From: Novilysobacter_A longmucuonensis
Lineage (GTDB): Bacteria; Pseudomonadota; Gammaproteobacteria; Xanthomonadales; Xanthomonadaceae
Assembly (NCBI RefSeq): GCF_046600735.1
Contig: NZ_JBJMAW010000004.1
Span: 186,001-250,000, forward strand
DNA length: 64,000 nucleotides
Direction of reading: 5' to 3'
In this document: positions 16,170 to 27,705 of the stretch, piece by piece
Layout of the letters: every line of letters starts with the position of its first letter
Position numbering within the stretch: the first letter of the stretch is position 1
Notes under the pieces: model-generated
Databases searched by the model: none
Told to the model about the DNA's origin: nothing
Seen by the model: only the letters and a program-made list of their open reading frames with translations
Made by a program: the position numbers and the translations under genes

Positions 16170-18161
16170 TCAAAGATTGGCCTCATTGACGGTAATTTCC
16201 ATGCGCTGGCGCAACGCGCTGACCAGCGCGCGCATGTCGTCCATGCCCGCGACTTGACCAATCTGCTGCTGCAGCATTTCGCGCTGCTGATCATCGATCG
16301 TGCTGGCATCACCCGGGGTCACGGCGCTGACCGTGAACAGCACGATGCGGCCGTCCGACAGCGCCGCCTTGCCCGGGGTGACCTCGCCCTCGGCTGGCGT
16401 GGCGGCGGCGAAAATCGCCTCGGTCACCGACGGCTCCGGCAGCGGCGCGCCGCGCGGCAGGTTCGGCACCGACTGCGGCGGCGGCAGTTCCTCGGCGGTG
16501 GCGATCGCCTCCAGCGTCTCGCCCTCGCGCAGCCGCACCAGCAGTGCATCGGCCTCGGCGATAACGGCCTCGCGCGCGCGCTCGGCCCGGATCGCGGCAA
16601 TCACCTGCTCGCGGACCTGGGGCAACGGCTGCGTGCGCTCGGGGGTGTGTTCCACCACGCGGATGACGACGCTCCGGCCGGGTTCGATCTCGATCAGGTC
16701 GCTGGCCGTACCGTCCTGGATCAGCGTGTCGGAAAACGCCGCGCGCCTGACAGCCGGCGTGGCTGCGATGCCGTCTCCCGCGCCCGCCGGAGCGTCGCGG
16801 TAGATCGGCCCCACCGTCTGCACCGGCAGGTTCATCTCGCGCGCGGCCGGTGCCAGCGAGGACGGATTGCGGTAGATCAGGTCGACCAATTCACCGGAAT
16901 ATTCGTTGAAGGCGCGCTCGCGATCCTCCTGCGCCTGCTCGATCGCCAGTGCTTCACGCGCGTCCTCGAAACTCTCCTGCGTGCCGGCGTTGATCTCGCG
17001 CAACTGGATGACGTGCCAGCCGAAGTCGGTCCGGACCGGATCGCTGATCTGACCGGCTTCCATCGCGAACAGCGCGTCTTCGAACGCGCCCTCCATCATT
17101 CCCGAACTGATCCAGCCGAGATTGCCGCCACCGGCGCTGGAGCCGGGGTCGTCGCTGCTGGCCTGCGCCAGTGCCGCGAAATCCGCATCGGGCGACCGCG
17201 CCTGCTCGGCGAGCTGCGCGGCCTCGGCCTGCGCGGCCTGCTCGGCCGCCGCGTCGGCGTCGTCCTCGACCTGCACCAGGATATGCGAGGCCAGGCGCTC
17301 TTCCTGCGCGGCCGACCGCGCCTGGCGCTGCTCGAAGCGCTCACGCAGCACGGCCTCGTCGGCCGCCGGCGGCGCCGGCATCGCACTGGCGTCGAGTTCG
17401 ACATACTCCAGCGTCACCGACTCGGGGGCGCGGTAGTCCTCGGTGTGGCTGTCGTACCAGGCCTGGATCTCGGCGCCGCCGACCGCCGCGTCAGCGACAT
17501 CGGGCTCCGGCAGCATCAGCGCACTGACATCGCGCGTCTCACCCATCAGCCGCGCCAGGCGGTCCATTTCCGAGGCAGTGACGAAACTGCTGCCGGCCAC
17601 GCCGGTGCCGGCCAGGGTCTGCAGCAGATTCTCGCGCACGAACTGCTCGAACTGGCGCGGCGACTGCGCCGGCACCTGCGAGGCCAGGGTGAGCTGGTAG
17701 CGGTCGGCATCGAAGCGGCCGTCGACCTGGAAGCCCGGGATCTCCTGGATCGCGTCGCGCACCATCGCATCGCTGACGGCGACCTCGCCATTGCGCGCGG
17801 CCAGCGCCTGCACCTTCTGGTCGATCAGCCCTTCGAGGATGAGGCGCTTGTTGTCGGCGCTTTCGAACCCGCGAGCATCGAACGCTTCACCCTGCTGCGC
17901 GCGCTGCTCCTGGCGGACCTGCTCGAGGCGGTTGCGGTACTCGGTGACGGTCACCTCTTCGCGCTCCCAGAACATGGACACCGGCCACCACGACGGCGCC
18001 GAGGTCCACCAGGCCGGCGGCGCCTCGACCTGGGCCACCGAGTTGTCGGTGCCCTGCACCATGTACTGATCGAGGCCGAAGAGGGCGAAGGGCACGATCA
18101 GGATCACGAGGATCGCGGTGCCAATCAAGCCGGTCGTCTTTTCGCGGATTTTCAGCAGCAT
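16170..18161 (-). CDS. ppiD: Peptidyl-prolyl isomerase/chaperone PpiD (SurA N-domain family)
   Basis: A periplasmic folding factor anchored in the inner membrane near the Sec exit. The 663-residue product has a short cytoplasmic N-terminus and one membrane anchor (about residues 11-30). A SurA-type N-terminal chaperone region follows, then a parvulin domain (about 290-390: RLASHILVQVEDD...GGNLGWISSGMMEGAFEDALFAM) and a C-terminal degenerate domain. An unusually acidic/Ala-rich insert (DDADAAAEQAAQAEAAQLAEQA) lies in the parvulin domain. The ATG at 18,161 gives MLLKIREKTTGLIG, the usual start. It lies downstream of tRNA-Asp, Val, HU and lon, as in xanthomonads. Confidence 0.92.
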   Translation of the reverse strand: MLLKIREKTTGLIGTAILVILIVPFALFGLDQYMVQGTDNSVAQVEAPPAWWTSAPSWWPVSMFWEREEVTVTEYRNRLEQVRQEQRAQQGEAFDARGFESADNKRLILEGLIDQKVQALAARNGEVAVSDAMVRDAIQEIPGFQVDGRFDADRYQLTLASQVPAQSPRQFEQFVRENLLQTLAGTGVAGSSFVTASEMDRLARLMGETRDVSALMLPEPDVADAAVGGAEIQAWYDSHTEDYRAPESVTLEYVELDASAMPAPPAADEAVLRERFEQRQARSAAQEERLASHILVQVEDDADAAAEQAAQAEAAQLAEQARSPDADFAALAQASSDDPGSSAGGGNLGWISSGMMEGAFEDALFAMEAGQISDPVRTDFGWHVIQLREINAGTQESFEDAREALAIEQAQEDRERAFNEYSGELVDLIYRNPSSLAPAAREMNLPVQTVGPIYRDAPAGAGDGIAATPAVRRAAFSDTLIQDGTASDLIEIEPGRSVVIRVVEHTPERTQPLPQVREQVIAAIRAERAREAVIAEADALLVRLREGETLEAIATAEELPPPQSVPNLPRGAPLPEPSVTEAIFAAATPAEGEVTPGKAALSDGRIVLFTVSAVTPGDASTIDDQQREMLQQQIGQVAGMDDMRALVSALRQRMEITVNEANL

Positions 18162-18375
18162 GTTCGGATCGCGTCGGTACGGAAGCCGCACAGTTTAACG
18201 CGCTTCAACGCCCTCGGCCCGTGCGGCGGGGGGCTGCGACATGGCCGCGGCCGAGCGCTGCGTTTCTGGGCGCGCGAGGCGTTGGCTCCGAAGTGCCTCC
18301 AGTGCGCCGGCCAGATGGCCCTGAGCACTTGCAGGCGTCCGGGCCCGCAACCCGCGGTGGCGGTAGGGCACTGGA

Positions 18376-18404
18376 CAAAAAAAGGCGCCGTCACCGGCGC
18401 CTTT
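18376..18404 (-). terminator. Terminator after tRNA-Asp
   Basis: On the minus strand, AAAGGCGCCGGTGACGGCGCC is followed by a run of seven T. It lies 13 bases past the tRNA-Asp 3' end and ends transcription before ppiD. Confidence 0.85.
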
Positions 18405-18417
18405 CGTGAAGCAGAAC

Positions 18418-18494
18418 TGGCGGAGCGGACGGGACTCGAACCCGCGACCTCCGGCGTGACAGGCCAGCATTCTAACCAACTGAACTACCGCTCC
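18418..18494 (-). tRNA. tRNA-Asp(GTC), copy 2
   Basis: A 77-nt cloverleaf: acceptor GGAGCGG/CCGCTCC, anticodon GTC in GGCCTGTCACGCC, T-arm CGGGTTCGAGTCCCG, CCA encoded. It differs from the upstream copy only in the acceptor stem. Confidence 0.95.
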
Positions 18495-18548
18495 AGAATT
18501 TCGAGGCAATGATTGAACGCGGACGCGTCCGCACTGCTCTCACTTAAA

Positions 18549-18580
18549 GCAAAGGCGCCGGAAATGCTCCCGGCGCCCCT
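18549..18580 (-). terminator. Hairpin between the two tRNA-Asp genes
   Basis: On the minus strand GGCGCCGGGAGCATTTCCGGCGCC is followed by TTTGCTTT, a plausible terminator or processing hairpin between the two tRNA-Asp copies. Confidence 0.6.
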
Positions 18581-18588
18581 GGTGTTAC

Positions 18589-18665
18589 TGGCGGAGTGGA
18601 CGGGACTCGAACCCGCGACCTCCGGCGTGACAGGCCAGCATTCTAACCAACTGAACTACCACTCC
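18589..18665 (-). tRNA. tRNA-Asp(GTC), copy 1
   Basis: A 77-nt cloverleaf with acceptor GGAGTGG/CCACTCC, anticodon GTC, CCA encoded. It is a tandem duplicate of 18,418-18,494. Confidence 0.95.
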
Positions 18666-18776
18666 ACGTCTAGAACGAACACGTTGCAAACTGACACGTT
18701 GGAACAAACATCTTGGAACCGAACATCCTGAACGAGCAACCCGCCGATGCCGACGGGTGTAGCGGCGAGGTGCTGG

Positions 18777-18851
18777 TGGTGGGTGCTGAGGGTTTCGAAC
18801 CCCCGACCCTCTCCGTGTAAAGGAGACGCTCTACCGCTGAGCTAAGCACCC
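18777..18851 (-). tRNA. tRNA-Val(TAC)
   Basis: Acceptor GGGTGCT/AGCACCC with discriminator A and encoded CCA; anticodon TAC in TCCTTTACACGGA; T-arm GGGGGTTCGAAACCCTC. Located between the HU gene and tRNA-Asp. Confidence 0.95.
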
Positions 18852-18918
18852 TCGCTTCTACAAAGCATGTCGCTTTTGCGAGCCGCCGCCGACGCATTCG
18901 CGTCGCCGGCCGAGCTGC

Positions 18919-19191
18919 TTAGTTTACGGCATCCTTGAGCGCCTTACCAGCCTTGAACGCCGGATTCTTCGAGGCCTTGATCTTGATGGCTTCACCGGTC
19001 TTGGGGTTGCGACCTTGGCGCGCGGCGCGCTTGCGCACCTGGAAGGTGCCGAAGCCGACGAGGGTCACGGTGTCGCCCTTCTTCAGCGCCTTGGTGATGA
19101 CACCGACCATCGCGTCGACGGCATTGGCGGCATCGGTCTTGGACAGCTCGGCGGCGTCGGCGACGGCACCAACAAAATCAGCCTTATTCAT
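18919..19191 (-). CDS. hup: HU-family DNA-binding protein
   Basis: A 90-residue histone-like protein that bends and compacts DNA as a dimer. The start MNKADFVGAVADAAELSKTD, the VTLVGFGTFQVRKRAARQGRNP arm with the GRNPKTGE beta-ribbon signature, and the Lys-rich C-terminal helix are all present. The ATG at 19,191 is the standard HU start. Its position downstream of lon matches hupB of other proteobacteria; it probably has its own promoter in the 218-bp gap, where I saw no other gene. Confidence 0.96.
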   Translation of the reverse strand: MNKADFVGAVADAAELSKTDAANAVDAMVGVITKALKKGDTVTLVGFGTFQVRKRAARQGRNPKTGEAIKIKASKNPAFKAGKALKDAVN

Positions 19192-19409
19192 TCGTATGGA
19201 CTCCCTGTGCGGCAGTGCCGCAATGTTCTGAGAATCGCCGGGCCCCGCGCACGGGACGACCCGCCGATCGATTGACCGCACCACCTGCTTGCTGCAGCCG
19301 TAGTGCGGTTGCCCTCGTTATACCAGCGGGATTTTGGGGGCGCAAGCCTGAAAGCCAGCAATGACGCGGGTTTCAGCGAATCAGGGCAGATTTGGACACG
19401 TGCCGTCGC

Positions 19410-21845
<2,436 letters not shown>

Positions 21846-21927
21846 GGTCGTGCTCCGAAGCGGGAGCCGGGCACCAACGCGCCCGTCTCGGAAAGTCAGA
21901 AAGGTGCGTGCGGCGGCCCTGGGCTCG

Positions 21928-21957
21928 GTTATGGGGGTCCACGCCGATGGATGCAAG
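21928..21957 (-). promoter_or_regulatory. Candidate sigma-32 (heat shock) promoter of lon
   Basis: On the minus strand the -35-like CTTGCAT is followed, after 14 bases, by CCCCATAAC. This is close to the RpoH consensus CTTGAAA-N(13-15)-CCCCATNT. It would start transcription about 75 bp upstream of the lon ATG. The 307-bp gap between lon and clpX holds nothing else convincing. Confidence 0.55.
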
Positions 21958-22152
21958 CGGTGTGCCCGGCCGGCTGGCACCGCAGCACGCGGCCGATCCG
22001 TTGACAGTCAGCACCTTGCCCTGCGCAGTGGCAAAGTCGCGTCAATTCGCCGCAGCTCGCTGCATTCAGGGGCGCGTTACAGGGGACACTGCCGCGTCGG
22101 CAGCATCGCGTCATGACTAGCCGGCCGCTGTTGTTGGCCGGCGCGCGCCGGT

Positions 22153-23445
22153 TCAGTCGCCCGAGGCTGCCTTGGGCACGGCGGCCGGCGGCGACTGATA
22201 GATCAGGTACGGCTCGGTCTTGTGGTCGATGACCGATTCGTCGACCACCACCTTGCTGACGTTCTCCAGCGAGGGCAGGTCGTACATCGTGTCCAGCAGA
22301 ACCGATTCGACGATGGTCCGCAGCCCGCGCGCGCCGGTCTTGCGCTTGAGCGCCTTGCGCGCGATCGCAACTAGGGCGTCGTGGCGGAACTCCAGTTCGA
22401 CCCCCTCCATGTCGAACAGCTTCTTGAACTGCTTGGTGATCGCGTTCTTGGGCTCGGTCAGGATGGTGACCATCGCCGCCTCGTCCAGCTCCTCCAGCGT
22501 GGCGACCACCGGCAGGCGGCCGACGAACTCGGGGATCAGGCCGAACTTGATCAGGTCTTCGGGCTCGACCCCGGCGAGGATTTTGCCAACCTCAAGCTTG
22601 CGCTCGCTGCTCTTGACCTTAGCGCCGAAGCCAATCCCGCCGGCTTCGGTGCTGCGCTGCTGGATGATCTTGTCGAGCCCGGCGAACGCGCCGCCGACCA
22701 CGAACAGGATGTTGCGGGTGTCGACCTGCAGGAACTCCTGCTGCGGGTGCTTGCGCCCACCCTGTGGCGGCACGCTGGCGACGGTGCCTTCGATCAGCTT
22801 CAGCAGCGCCTGCTGCACGCCCTCGCCGGACACGTCGCGGGTGATCGAGGGGTTGTCGGACTTGCGCGAGATCTTGTCGATCTCGTCGATGTAGACGATG
22901 CCCTGCTGCGCCTTGTCGACATCGTAGTCGCACTTCTGCAGCAGCTTCTGGATGATGTTCTCGACATCTTCACCGACGTAGCCCGCTTCGGTCAGCGTGG
23001 TCGCGTCGGCCATCGTGAACGGCACGTTGAGCATGCGCGCCAGGGTCTCGGCCAGCAAGGTCTTGCCCGACCCGGTCGGCCCGACCAGCAGGATGTTGGA
23101 CTTGGCCAGCTCGACGTCGTCGTTCTTCTGGCGGCTCTCGATGCGCTTGTAGTGGTTGTACACCGCGACCGCCAGCGTGCGCTTGGCGCGCGCCTGGCCG
23201 ATGACGTACTGGTCCAGCACCTCGAGGATCTCCTTGGGCTTGGGCAGGTGGCTGCGGGCCGACTGCGCCTTTTCCTCGAGCTCCTCGCGGATGATGTCGT
23301 TGCACAGCTCCACGCATTCATCACAGATGAACACGCTCGGACCCGCGATCAGCTTGCGCACCTCGTGCTGGCTTTTCCCGCAGAACGAGCAATAAAGGAT
23401 CTTGTTGCTGTCGCCCGTGCTGCGGCCCTGTCGGTCGTCGCTCAT
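22153..23445 (-). CDS. clpX: ClpXP protease ATP-binding subunit ClpX
   Basis: The unfoldase that feeds substrates, including ssrA-tagged proteins, into ClpP. The 430-residue product has an N-terminal zinc domain (Cys19, Cys22, Cys41, Cys44), Walker A GPTGSGKT, the pore loop GYVGED, YIDEIDKIS Walker B and the IGF-type ClpP-contact tripeptide in GGIGFGAKV. The sensor-2 region is KTGARGLRTIVE. The ATG at 23,445 starts MSDDRQGRSTGDSNKILYC. It follows clpP on the same strand with 169 bp between. Confidence 0.97.
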   Translation of the reverse strand: MSDDRQGRSTGDSNKILYCSFCGKSQHEVRKLIAGPSVFICDECVELCNDIIREELEEKAQSARSHLPKPKEILEVLDQYVIGQARAKRTLAVAVYNHYKRIESRQKNDDVELAKSNILLVGPTGSGKTLLAETLARMLNVPFTMADATTLTEAGYVGEDVENIIQKLLQKCDYDVDKAQQGIVYIDEIDKISRKSDNPSITRDVSGEGVQQALLKLIEGTVASVPPQGGRKHPQQEFLQVDTRNILFVVGGAFAGLDKIIQQRSTEAGGIGFGAKVKSSERKLEVGKILAGVEPEDLIKFGLIPEFVGRLPVVATLEELDEAAMVTILTEPKNAITKQFKKLFDMEGVELEFRHDALVAIARKALKRKTGARGLRTIVESVLLDTMYDLPSLENVSKVVVDESVIDHKTEPYLIYQSPPAAVPKAASGD

Positions 23446-23614
23446 GCTTGTGCCCAAATGGTGCTGGTATCGCGAACCCGCCCTGCGCAGGCGCGTTCCA
23501 GTGTCCGTGCCTGCAGTTCGGCCCGAGAATAGCACAGCGATCCGGCCCGGCTCCGGACCCGATCGCTGGAACTAAATGTCTTTATGTTCAAACAGTTACA
23601 AAGAAAGATGCGAA

Positions 23615-24241
23615 TCAACCCGGCTGGACCGATTCGTCCGGGCGACGCTCGAGCACCTCGTCCACCAGGCCGTATTCACGCGAGGCTTCGGCGCTCTTGA
23701 AGTTGTCGCGCTCGGTGTCGCGCGCGATCGTCTCCAGCGACTGGCCGGTGTGCGTGGACAGGATCTCGTTGAGCTTCTGCTTCAGCGACAGGATCTCGCG
23801 GGCGTGGATCTCGATGTCGGAGGCCTGGCCCTGGAAGCCGCCCAGCGGCTGGTGGATCATCACCCGCGAGTTCGGCAGCGCATAGCGCTTGCCCTTGGCC
23901 CCGGCAGCCAGCAGCAGCGCGCCCATGCTGGCGGCCTGGCCGACGCAGATCGTGCTCACGTCCGGCTTGATGTACTGCATGGTGTCGTACACCGCCATGC
24001 CCGCGGTGACCACGCCGCCGGGCGAATTGATGTACAGGCTGATGTCCTTCTCGGGGTTGTCGGCCTCCAGGAACAGCATCTGCGCGACGATGACGTTCGC
24101 CATGTGGTCGTCGATGCCGCCGACCATGAAGATCACCCGCTCCTTGAGCAGGCGCGAATAGATGTCGTACGCGCGCTCGCCGCGGCTGGTCTGTTCGACC
24201 ACCATCGGCACGAGGTTCAGGGCTTGGGTTCGGTTGTCCAT
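23615..24241 (-). CDS. clpP: ATP-dependent Clp protease proteolytic subunit ClpP
   Basis: The serine protease core that partners ClpX (and ClpA). The 208-residue product has the catalytic triad Ser105 (GQAASMGALL), His130 (MIHQPLGG) and Asp179 (DTERDN). The N-terminal LVPMVVEQTSRGERAYDIYSRL is the site of propeptide processing. It lies between tig and clpX, the classic tig-clpP-clpX order. The 177-bp gap to tig contains a palindromic repeat. Confidence 0.97.
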   Translation of the reverse strand: MDNRTQALNLVPMVVEQTSRGERAYDIYSRLLKERVIFMVGGIDDHMANVIVAQMLFLEADNPEKDISLYINSPGGVVTAGMAVYDTMQYIKPDVSTICVGQAASMGALLLAAGAKGKRYALPNSRVMIHQPLGGFQGQASDIEIHAREILSLKQKLNEILSTHTGQSLETIARDTERDNFKSAEASREYGLVDEVLERRPDESVQPG

Positions 24242-24330
24242 CAGTGCGGCACCTGTGGCTGACGTGGTTTGCAATGCGATCGACTTGGGGCCGATCGGAC
24301 GGTGTCGCAAGAGCTGCAGAGCAAACCCGT

Positions 24331-24411
24331 CCGCGAAAGACGCAAGGGACGCAAAAGAACTACGAGATTGCCTTGCTGTTTTTTGCGACCTTTGCGCTCT
24401 TTGCGGACCAT
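24331..24411. repeat. Palindromic repeat, family F, between tig and clpP
   Basis: The imperfect arms CGCGAAAGACGCAAGGGACG and GCGACCTTTGCGCTCTTTGCGG enclose a short AT-richer core with TTTTTT. A long hairpin can form in RNA. It looks like a single dispersed element; no second copy was seen in this window. Confidence 0.65.
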
Positions 24412-24418
24412 CTGGGCT

Positions 24419-25720
24419 CTACTGCCGGATCGCCTCGCTGAACGACATCGGCTGCTCGGTGTGCTGGGCGCGTTCGGCGATCCAGTCGATCACCTGCTCC
24501 TCCATCACCCGGTTCTGCAGGCCGGACATCAGCTGGGCGTCGTTGCGGTAGAGCTCGATCACCTGCTGCGGCTCTTCGTAGGTCGAGGCGATCAGCTTGA
24601 GGGTCTCGGTGACGCGCGCCGGCTCGAGCTTGAGCTCGTTGCGGCGCGCTACCTCACCGACCAGCAGGCCGACGAGTACCCGTTTACGAGCCGGCTCGAT
24701 GAACGACTGGTGGGCATCAGCCGGCAGCTCGCCGATCTGGCGGCCCTGGCGGCGCGCCTGCTCGACGGCCTGGCGGGCCATGTCGCCGGCCTCGTTCTCG
24801 ACCAGCTTCGGCGGCATCTCGACCTGCTCGTACGCGGCAATCAGCTGCTCGCCGACTTCACGGCGCAGCCGGGTCATCAGCGCGCCCTTGAGTTCGCGCT
24901 CCAGGTTGGTGCGGATGTCGGCGCGGAACTGCTCGGCGTCACCGCTCTTGATGCCGAAGCTCTTGATGAAATCGGCATCGACCTCCGGCAGCACCGGCTC
25001 GGAGACCTTGGTCGCCTTTAGGTGCACCTGGACCTTGCGGCCGGCGAACTGCTGCACGCGCCAGTCGGCCGGGAACTCGACCTCCGCCTCCTTCTCCTCG
25101 CCGGCCTTGAGGCCAGCCATGAGGCTTTCGATCGCCGGCAACATGCCGCCCGAACCGAGCACCGATGCACCGCGCTCCACGCCCTCGGCCGGAATGCGCT
25201 CGTCGCCGGCCTGGGACCAGGTTTCGATCTCGACCGCGTCGCCTTCCTGCGCGGCACGATCGACCGGGTTCCAGGTGCGGCGCTGCATCCGGAGGTTCTC
25301 GATCATCGCGTCGATGTCGCTGTCGCTGACTTCCGCGGTGTGGCGGACCACGGTGAGCTTGGCCACGTCGATCTCGCCGAAGTCCGGCACCACCTCGAAG
25401 GTGGCGACATAGGCCAGCGCTTCGGCAGCCTCGGCGGCCGGCTCGATCCGCGGGTTGCCGGCGATCTGCAGCGACTCCTGCCGCACCGCGCTGCGGAACT
25501 CCTCGCGCAGCATGCCATCGAGGATCTCGGCGCGGACCTGCTGGCCGTAGCGCTGCTCAATGACCTTGGTCGGCACCTTGCCGGGACGGAACCCCTTGAT
25601 CTTGGCGCCGCGCGCGATCTCGCGCAGGCGGCCGCCGACCTGGATCTCCAGGCGCTCGGCCGGAAGGCTGAAGGTCATACGGCGTTCGAGGTTACCGAGC
25701 GATTCGACCGAAACTTGCAT
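24419..25720 (-). CDS. tig: Trigger factor (ribosome-associated chaperone)
   Basis: A ribosome-bound peptidyl-prolyl isomerase/chaperone acting on nascent chains. The 433-residue product has an N-terminal ribosome-binding domain with the signature GAKIKGFRPGKVP (about residues 38-50). An FKBP-type PPIase domain follows (about 155-245: QEGDAVEIETW...GGMLPAIESLMAGLKAGEEKEAEVEFP), then a helical C-terminal arm domain. The ATG at 25,720 gives MQVSVESLGNLERRM, the usual start. First gene of tig-clpP-clpX. Confidence 0.96.
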   Translation of the reverse strand: MQVSVESLGNLERRMTFSLPAERLEIQVGGRLREIARGAKIKGFRPGKVPTKVIEQRYGQQVRAEILDGMLREEFRSAVRQESLQIAGNPRIEPAAEAAEALAYVATFEVVPDFGEIDVAKLTVVRHTAEVSDSDIDAMIENLRMQRRTWNPVDRAAQEGDAVEIETWSQAGDERIPAEGVERGASVLGSGGMLPAIESLMAGLKAGEEKEAEVEFPADWRVQQFAGRKVQVHLKATKVSEPVLPEVDADFIKSFGIKSGDAEQFRADIRTNLERELKGALMTRLRREVGEQLIAAYEQVEMPPKLVENEAGDMARQAVEQARRQGRQIGELPADAHQSFIEPARKRVLVGLLVGEVARRNELKLEPARVTETLKLIASTYEEPQQVIELYRNDAQLMSGLQNRVMEEQVIDWIAERAQHTEQPMSFSEAIRQ

Positions 25721-25980
25721 ATCCACTCCTGCCACCGCGGCGAGCGGCCGCGGCACGATGTTGATGATCTGGTGTTGATGATCTGGCCGACCGGTCGGAC
25801 AAACCTGCGACCGCCGCGGCGGAACGTACTAGTTTGGCCGATTCCTGCCGGCGCCGCCAGTTGTGCGCTGCCCGGCCGTGCGTGCGTGCTTGCCCGAAGA
25901 GAAAAGTCAACCTCGACGGGATGGTACGGCGCTCGCGAACGCTCGTTGGATCGGCCGGGCTATTGGTTCTCTGCCTGGGT

Positions 25981-26067
25981 TGGTGCGAAAGGCGGGACTC
26001 GAACCCGCACGAGGTCACCCTCACTGGCACCTAAAGCCAGGGCGTCTACCAATTCCGCCACTTTCGC
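25981..26067 (-). tRNA. tRNA-Leu(TAG)
   Basis: An 87-nt class II tRNA with acceptor GCGAAAG/CTTTCGC, anticodon TAG (CTA codons) in CTGGCTTTAGGTGCCAG, a long variable arm and CCA encoded. Confidence 0.93.
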
Positions 26068-26144
26068 GCTGCCGCTGGAGCCGTCCGGTGCGCCGCGGAG
26101 CATTCTAGGGCCGCGACCGCGCCAGCGCGAGATCGCAACGGGCC

Positions 26145-26170
26145 TGTAGGAGCGGCTTCAGCCGCGATCG
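26145..26170. repeat. REP element, family B (GTAGGAGCGGCTTCAGCCGC)
   Basis: A single copy of the short palindrome GTAGGAGCGGCTTCAGCCGC, upstream of tRNA-Leu. Family members also occur at 47,251-47,331, 47,513-47,597, 48,468-48,591 and 49,880-49,901. The surrounding 26,068-26,229 has no gene. Confidence 0.8.
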
Positions 26171-26229
26171 GCATGCCAGGCCGCTGGTCCGGTTGCGGTT
26201 CGCTTTTTACGGAGGACTTTTACGGAGGC

Positions 26230-26263
26230 AAAAAAAAGCGCCTCGGATTGCTCCTAAGCGCTT
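26230..26263 (-). terminator. Terminator after tRNA-Lys
   Basis: On the minus strand AAGCGCTTAGGAG...CCGAGGCGCTT is followed by a run of T, 9 bases past the tRNA-Lys 3' end. It closes the Pro-Arg-His-Lys tRNA transcript. Confidence 0.75.
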
Positions 26264-26271
26264 GATTCAAC

Positions 26272-26347
26272 TGGTGGGCCGTCAAGGATTCGAACCTTGG
26301 ACCTATTGATTAAGAGTCAACTGCTCTACCAACTGAGCTAACGGCCC
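26272..26347 (-). tRNA. tRNA-Lys(CTT)
   Basis: A 76-nt cloverleaf with acceptor GGGCCGT/ACGGCCC, anticodon CTT (AAG codons) in GTTGACTCTTAATCAAT, CCA encoded. Last gene of the four-tRNA unit. Confidence 0.95.
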
Positions 26348-26391
26348 GCTATGCGCAAAATTGTAGCAAATAACTTTGTTGCAAAGAATGC

Positions 26392-26469
<78 letters not shown>

Positions 26470-26491
26470 ATCGATCGGTACGGAAACCTAG

Positions 26492-26565
26492 CGCGCCCGG
26501 CAGGAATCGAACCTGCAACCACCGGCTTAGAAGGCCGGTGCTCTATCCGGTTGAGCTACGGGCGC
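26492..26565 (-). tRNA. tRNA-Arg(TCT), CCA not encoded
   Basis: Acceptor GCGCCCG/CGGGCGC, anticodon TCT (AGA codons) in CGGCCTTCTAAGCCG, T-arm CAGGTTCGATTCCTG. The three bases after discriminator G are CTA rather than CCA, so the 3' CCA must be added by the nucleotidyltransferase. The other tRNA genes here encode CCA. Confidence 0.93.
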
Positions 26566-26611
26566 GTGGCCTGCATCTTAACCGGCGGAGCCCTGGATGG
26601 CCGGGCCTGGA

Positions 26612-26688
<77 letters not shown>

Positions 26689-26887
26689 GAGCCAGGCCAG
26701 TCGCTGCGCGCCAGCGCCGCGAAAGGCCGGCCATTTTGGGCGCCCCCCCCCGCCGCTGTCAACGAAATCATTCCGGCCCCGATGGCCGTTCAGGGCCGGC
26801 GTGTATCCTCGCATTGACCGGATCGTTCAATTATCGCCGGCGATCAGGCAACATCACGCCACTACATCATCAGCGAGGGGTCCCACC

Positions 26888-27640
26888 ATGCGCAGCGGCA
26901 ATCCGGCTCTGAAGGAGTCCATGTTCCTCGACACCGGCAGCGGCGCGGTCGTACGCGGTGGCGATCAGGTGATGACCCAGGCCGGCACGGTCAACAAGAC
27001 CGGCTTTTTGCTGCTGCTCGCCGTGGTGACGGCGACCTTCGCCTGGTCCCAGGTCAGCACCCCCGACGGCGTGGTCGGCGCCGGGCCGTATGTCTGGGGC
27101 GGGTTGATCGGCGGTCTGGTGATCGCGCTGGTCACCGTGTTCAAGAAACACTGGGCGCCGTTCACCGCGCCGGCCTACGCGCTGGTCGAGGGCCTGTTCC
27201 TGGGCGCGATCTCGGCGATGTTCAACCACATGTACGACGGCATCGTGATGCAGGCGGTGGTGCTGACCTTCGGCACGCTGTTCGCGATGCTGTTCGCCTA
27301 CCGCTCGGGCCTGATCAAGCCCACCGAGAAGTTCAAGATGGGCGTGGCCGCGGCGACCGGCGGCATCATGCTGGTCTACCTGGCCAGCATCGGGCTGAGC
27401 TTCTTCGGCATCCAGATCCCGCTGATCCACGAGTCGGGCCTGGTCGGGATCGGCTTCAGCCTGTTCGTGGTGGTAATCGCGGCACTGAACCTGGTGCTGG
27501 ACTTCGACCTGATCGACACCGGCGTGGCGCAGGGCGCACCGAAGTACATGGAGTGGTACGGCGGGTTCGCGTTGATGGTCACCCTGGTGTGGCTGTACAT
27601 CGAGTTCCTGCGCCTGCTGTCGAAGCTGCAGTCGCGCTGA
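26888..27640 (+). CDS. Bax inhibitor-1-like (BaxI_1) membrane protein
   Basis: A 250-residue inner-membrane protein with about seven hydrophobic helices. The N-terminus MRSGNPALKESMF and NKTGFLLLLAVVTATFAW match the bacterial BaxI_1 subfamily of the Bax-inhibitor-1 superfamily (relatives of YccA/YbhL). Later signatures are GLFLGAISAMFNHMYDGIV, LFAYRSGLIKPTEKF and LNLVLDFDLID, the last holding the acidic pore residues. The exact role in bacteria is unknown; some relatives conduct Ca2+ or modulate FtsH. The ATG at 26,888 was chosen; the longer open frame reads through the tRNA-Pro region. Confidence 0.9.
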   Translation: MRSGNPALKESMFLDTGSGAVVRGGDQVMTQAGTVNKTGFLLLLAVVTATFAWSQVSTPDGVVGAGPYVWGGLIGGLVIALVTVFKKHWAPFTAPAYALVEGLFLGAISAMFNHMYDGIVMQAVVLTFGTLFAMLFAYRSGLIKPTEKFKMGVAAATGGIMLVYLASIGLSFFGIQIPLIHESGLVGIGFSLFVVVIAALNLVLDFDLIDTGVAQGAPKYMEWYGGFALMVTLVWLYIEFLRLLSKLQSR

Positions 27641-27705
27641 TCGCCGGCGGGCCGTCTGATCGCCGTCGCCGCTACACCGGCGGCGGCCGATGCTGCTTCG
27701 CGGGG

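Noticed and set aside
15966..18512. Open frame of about 850 codons opposite ppiD
   Set aside because: Antisense to a clear ppiD and rich in His/Arg/Gly without structure; a shadow.
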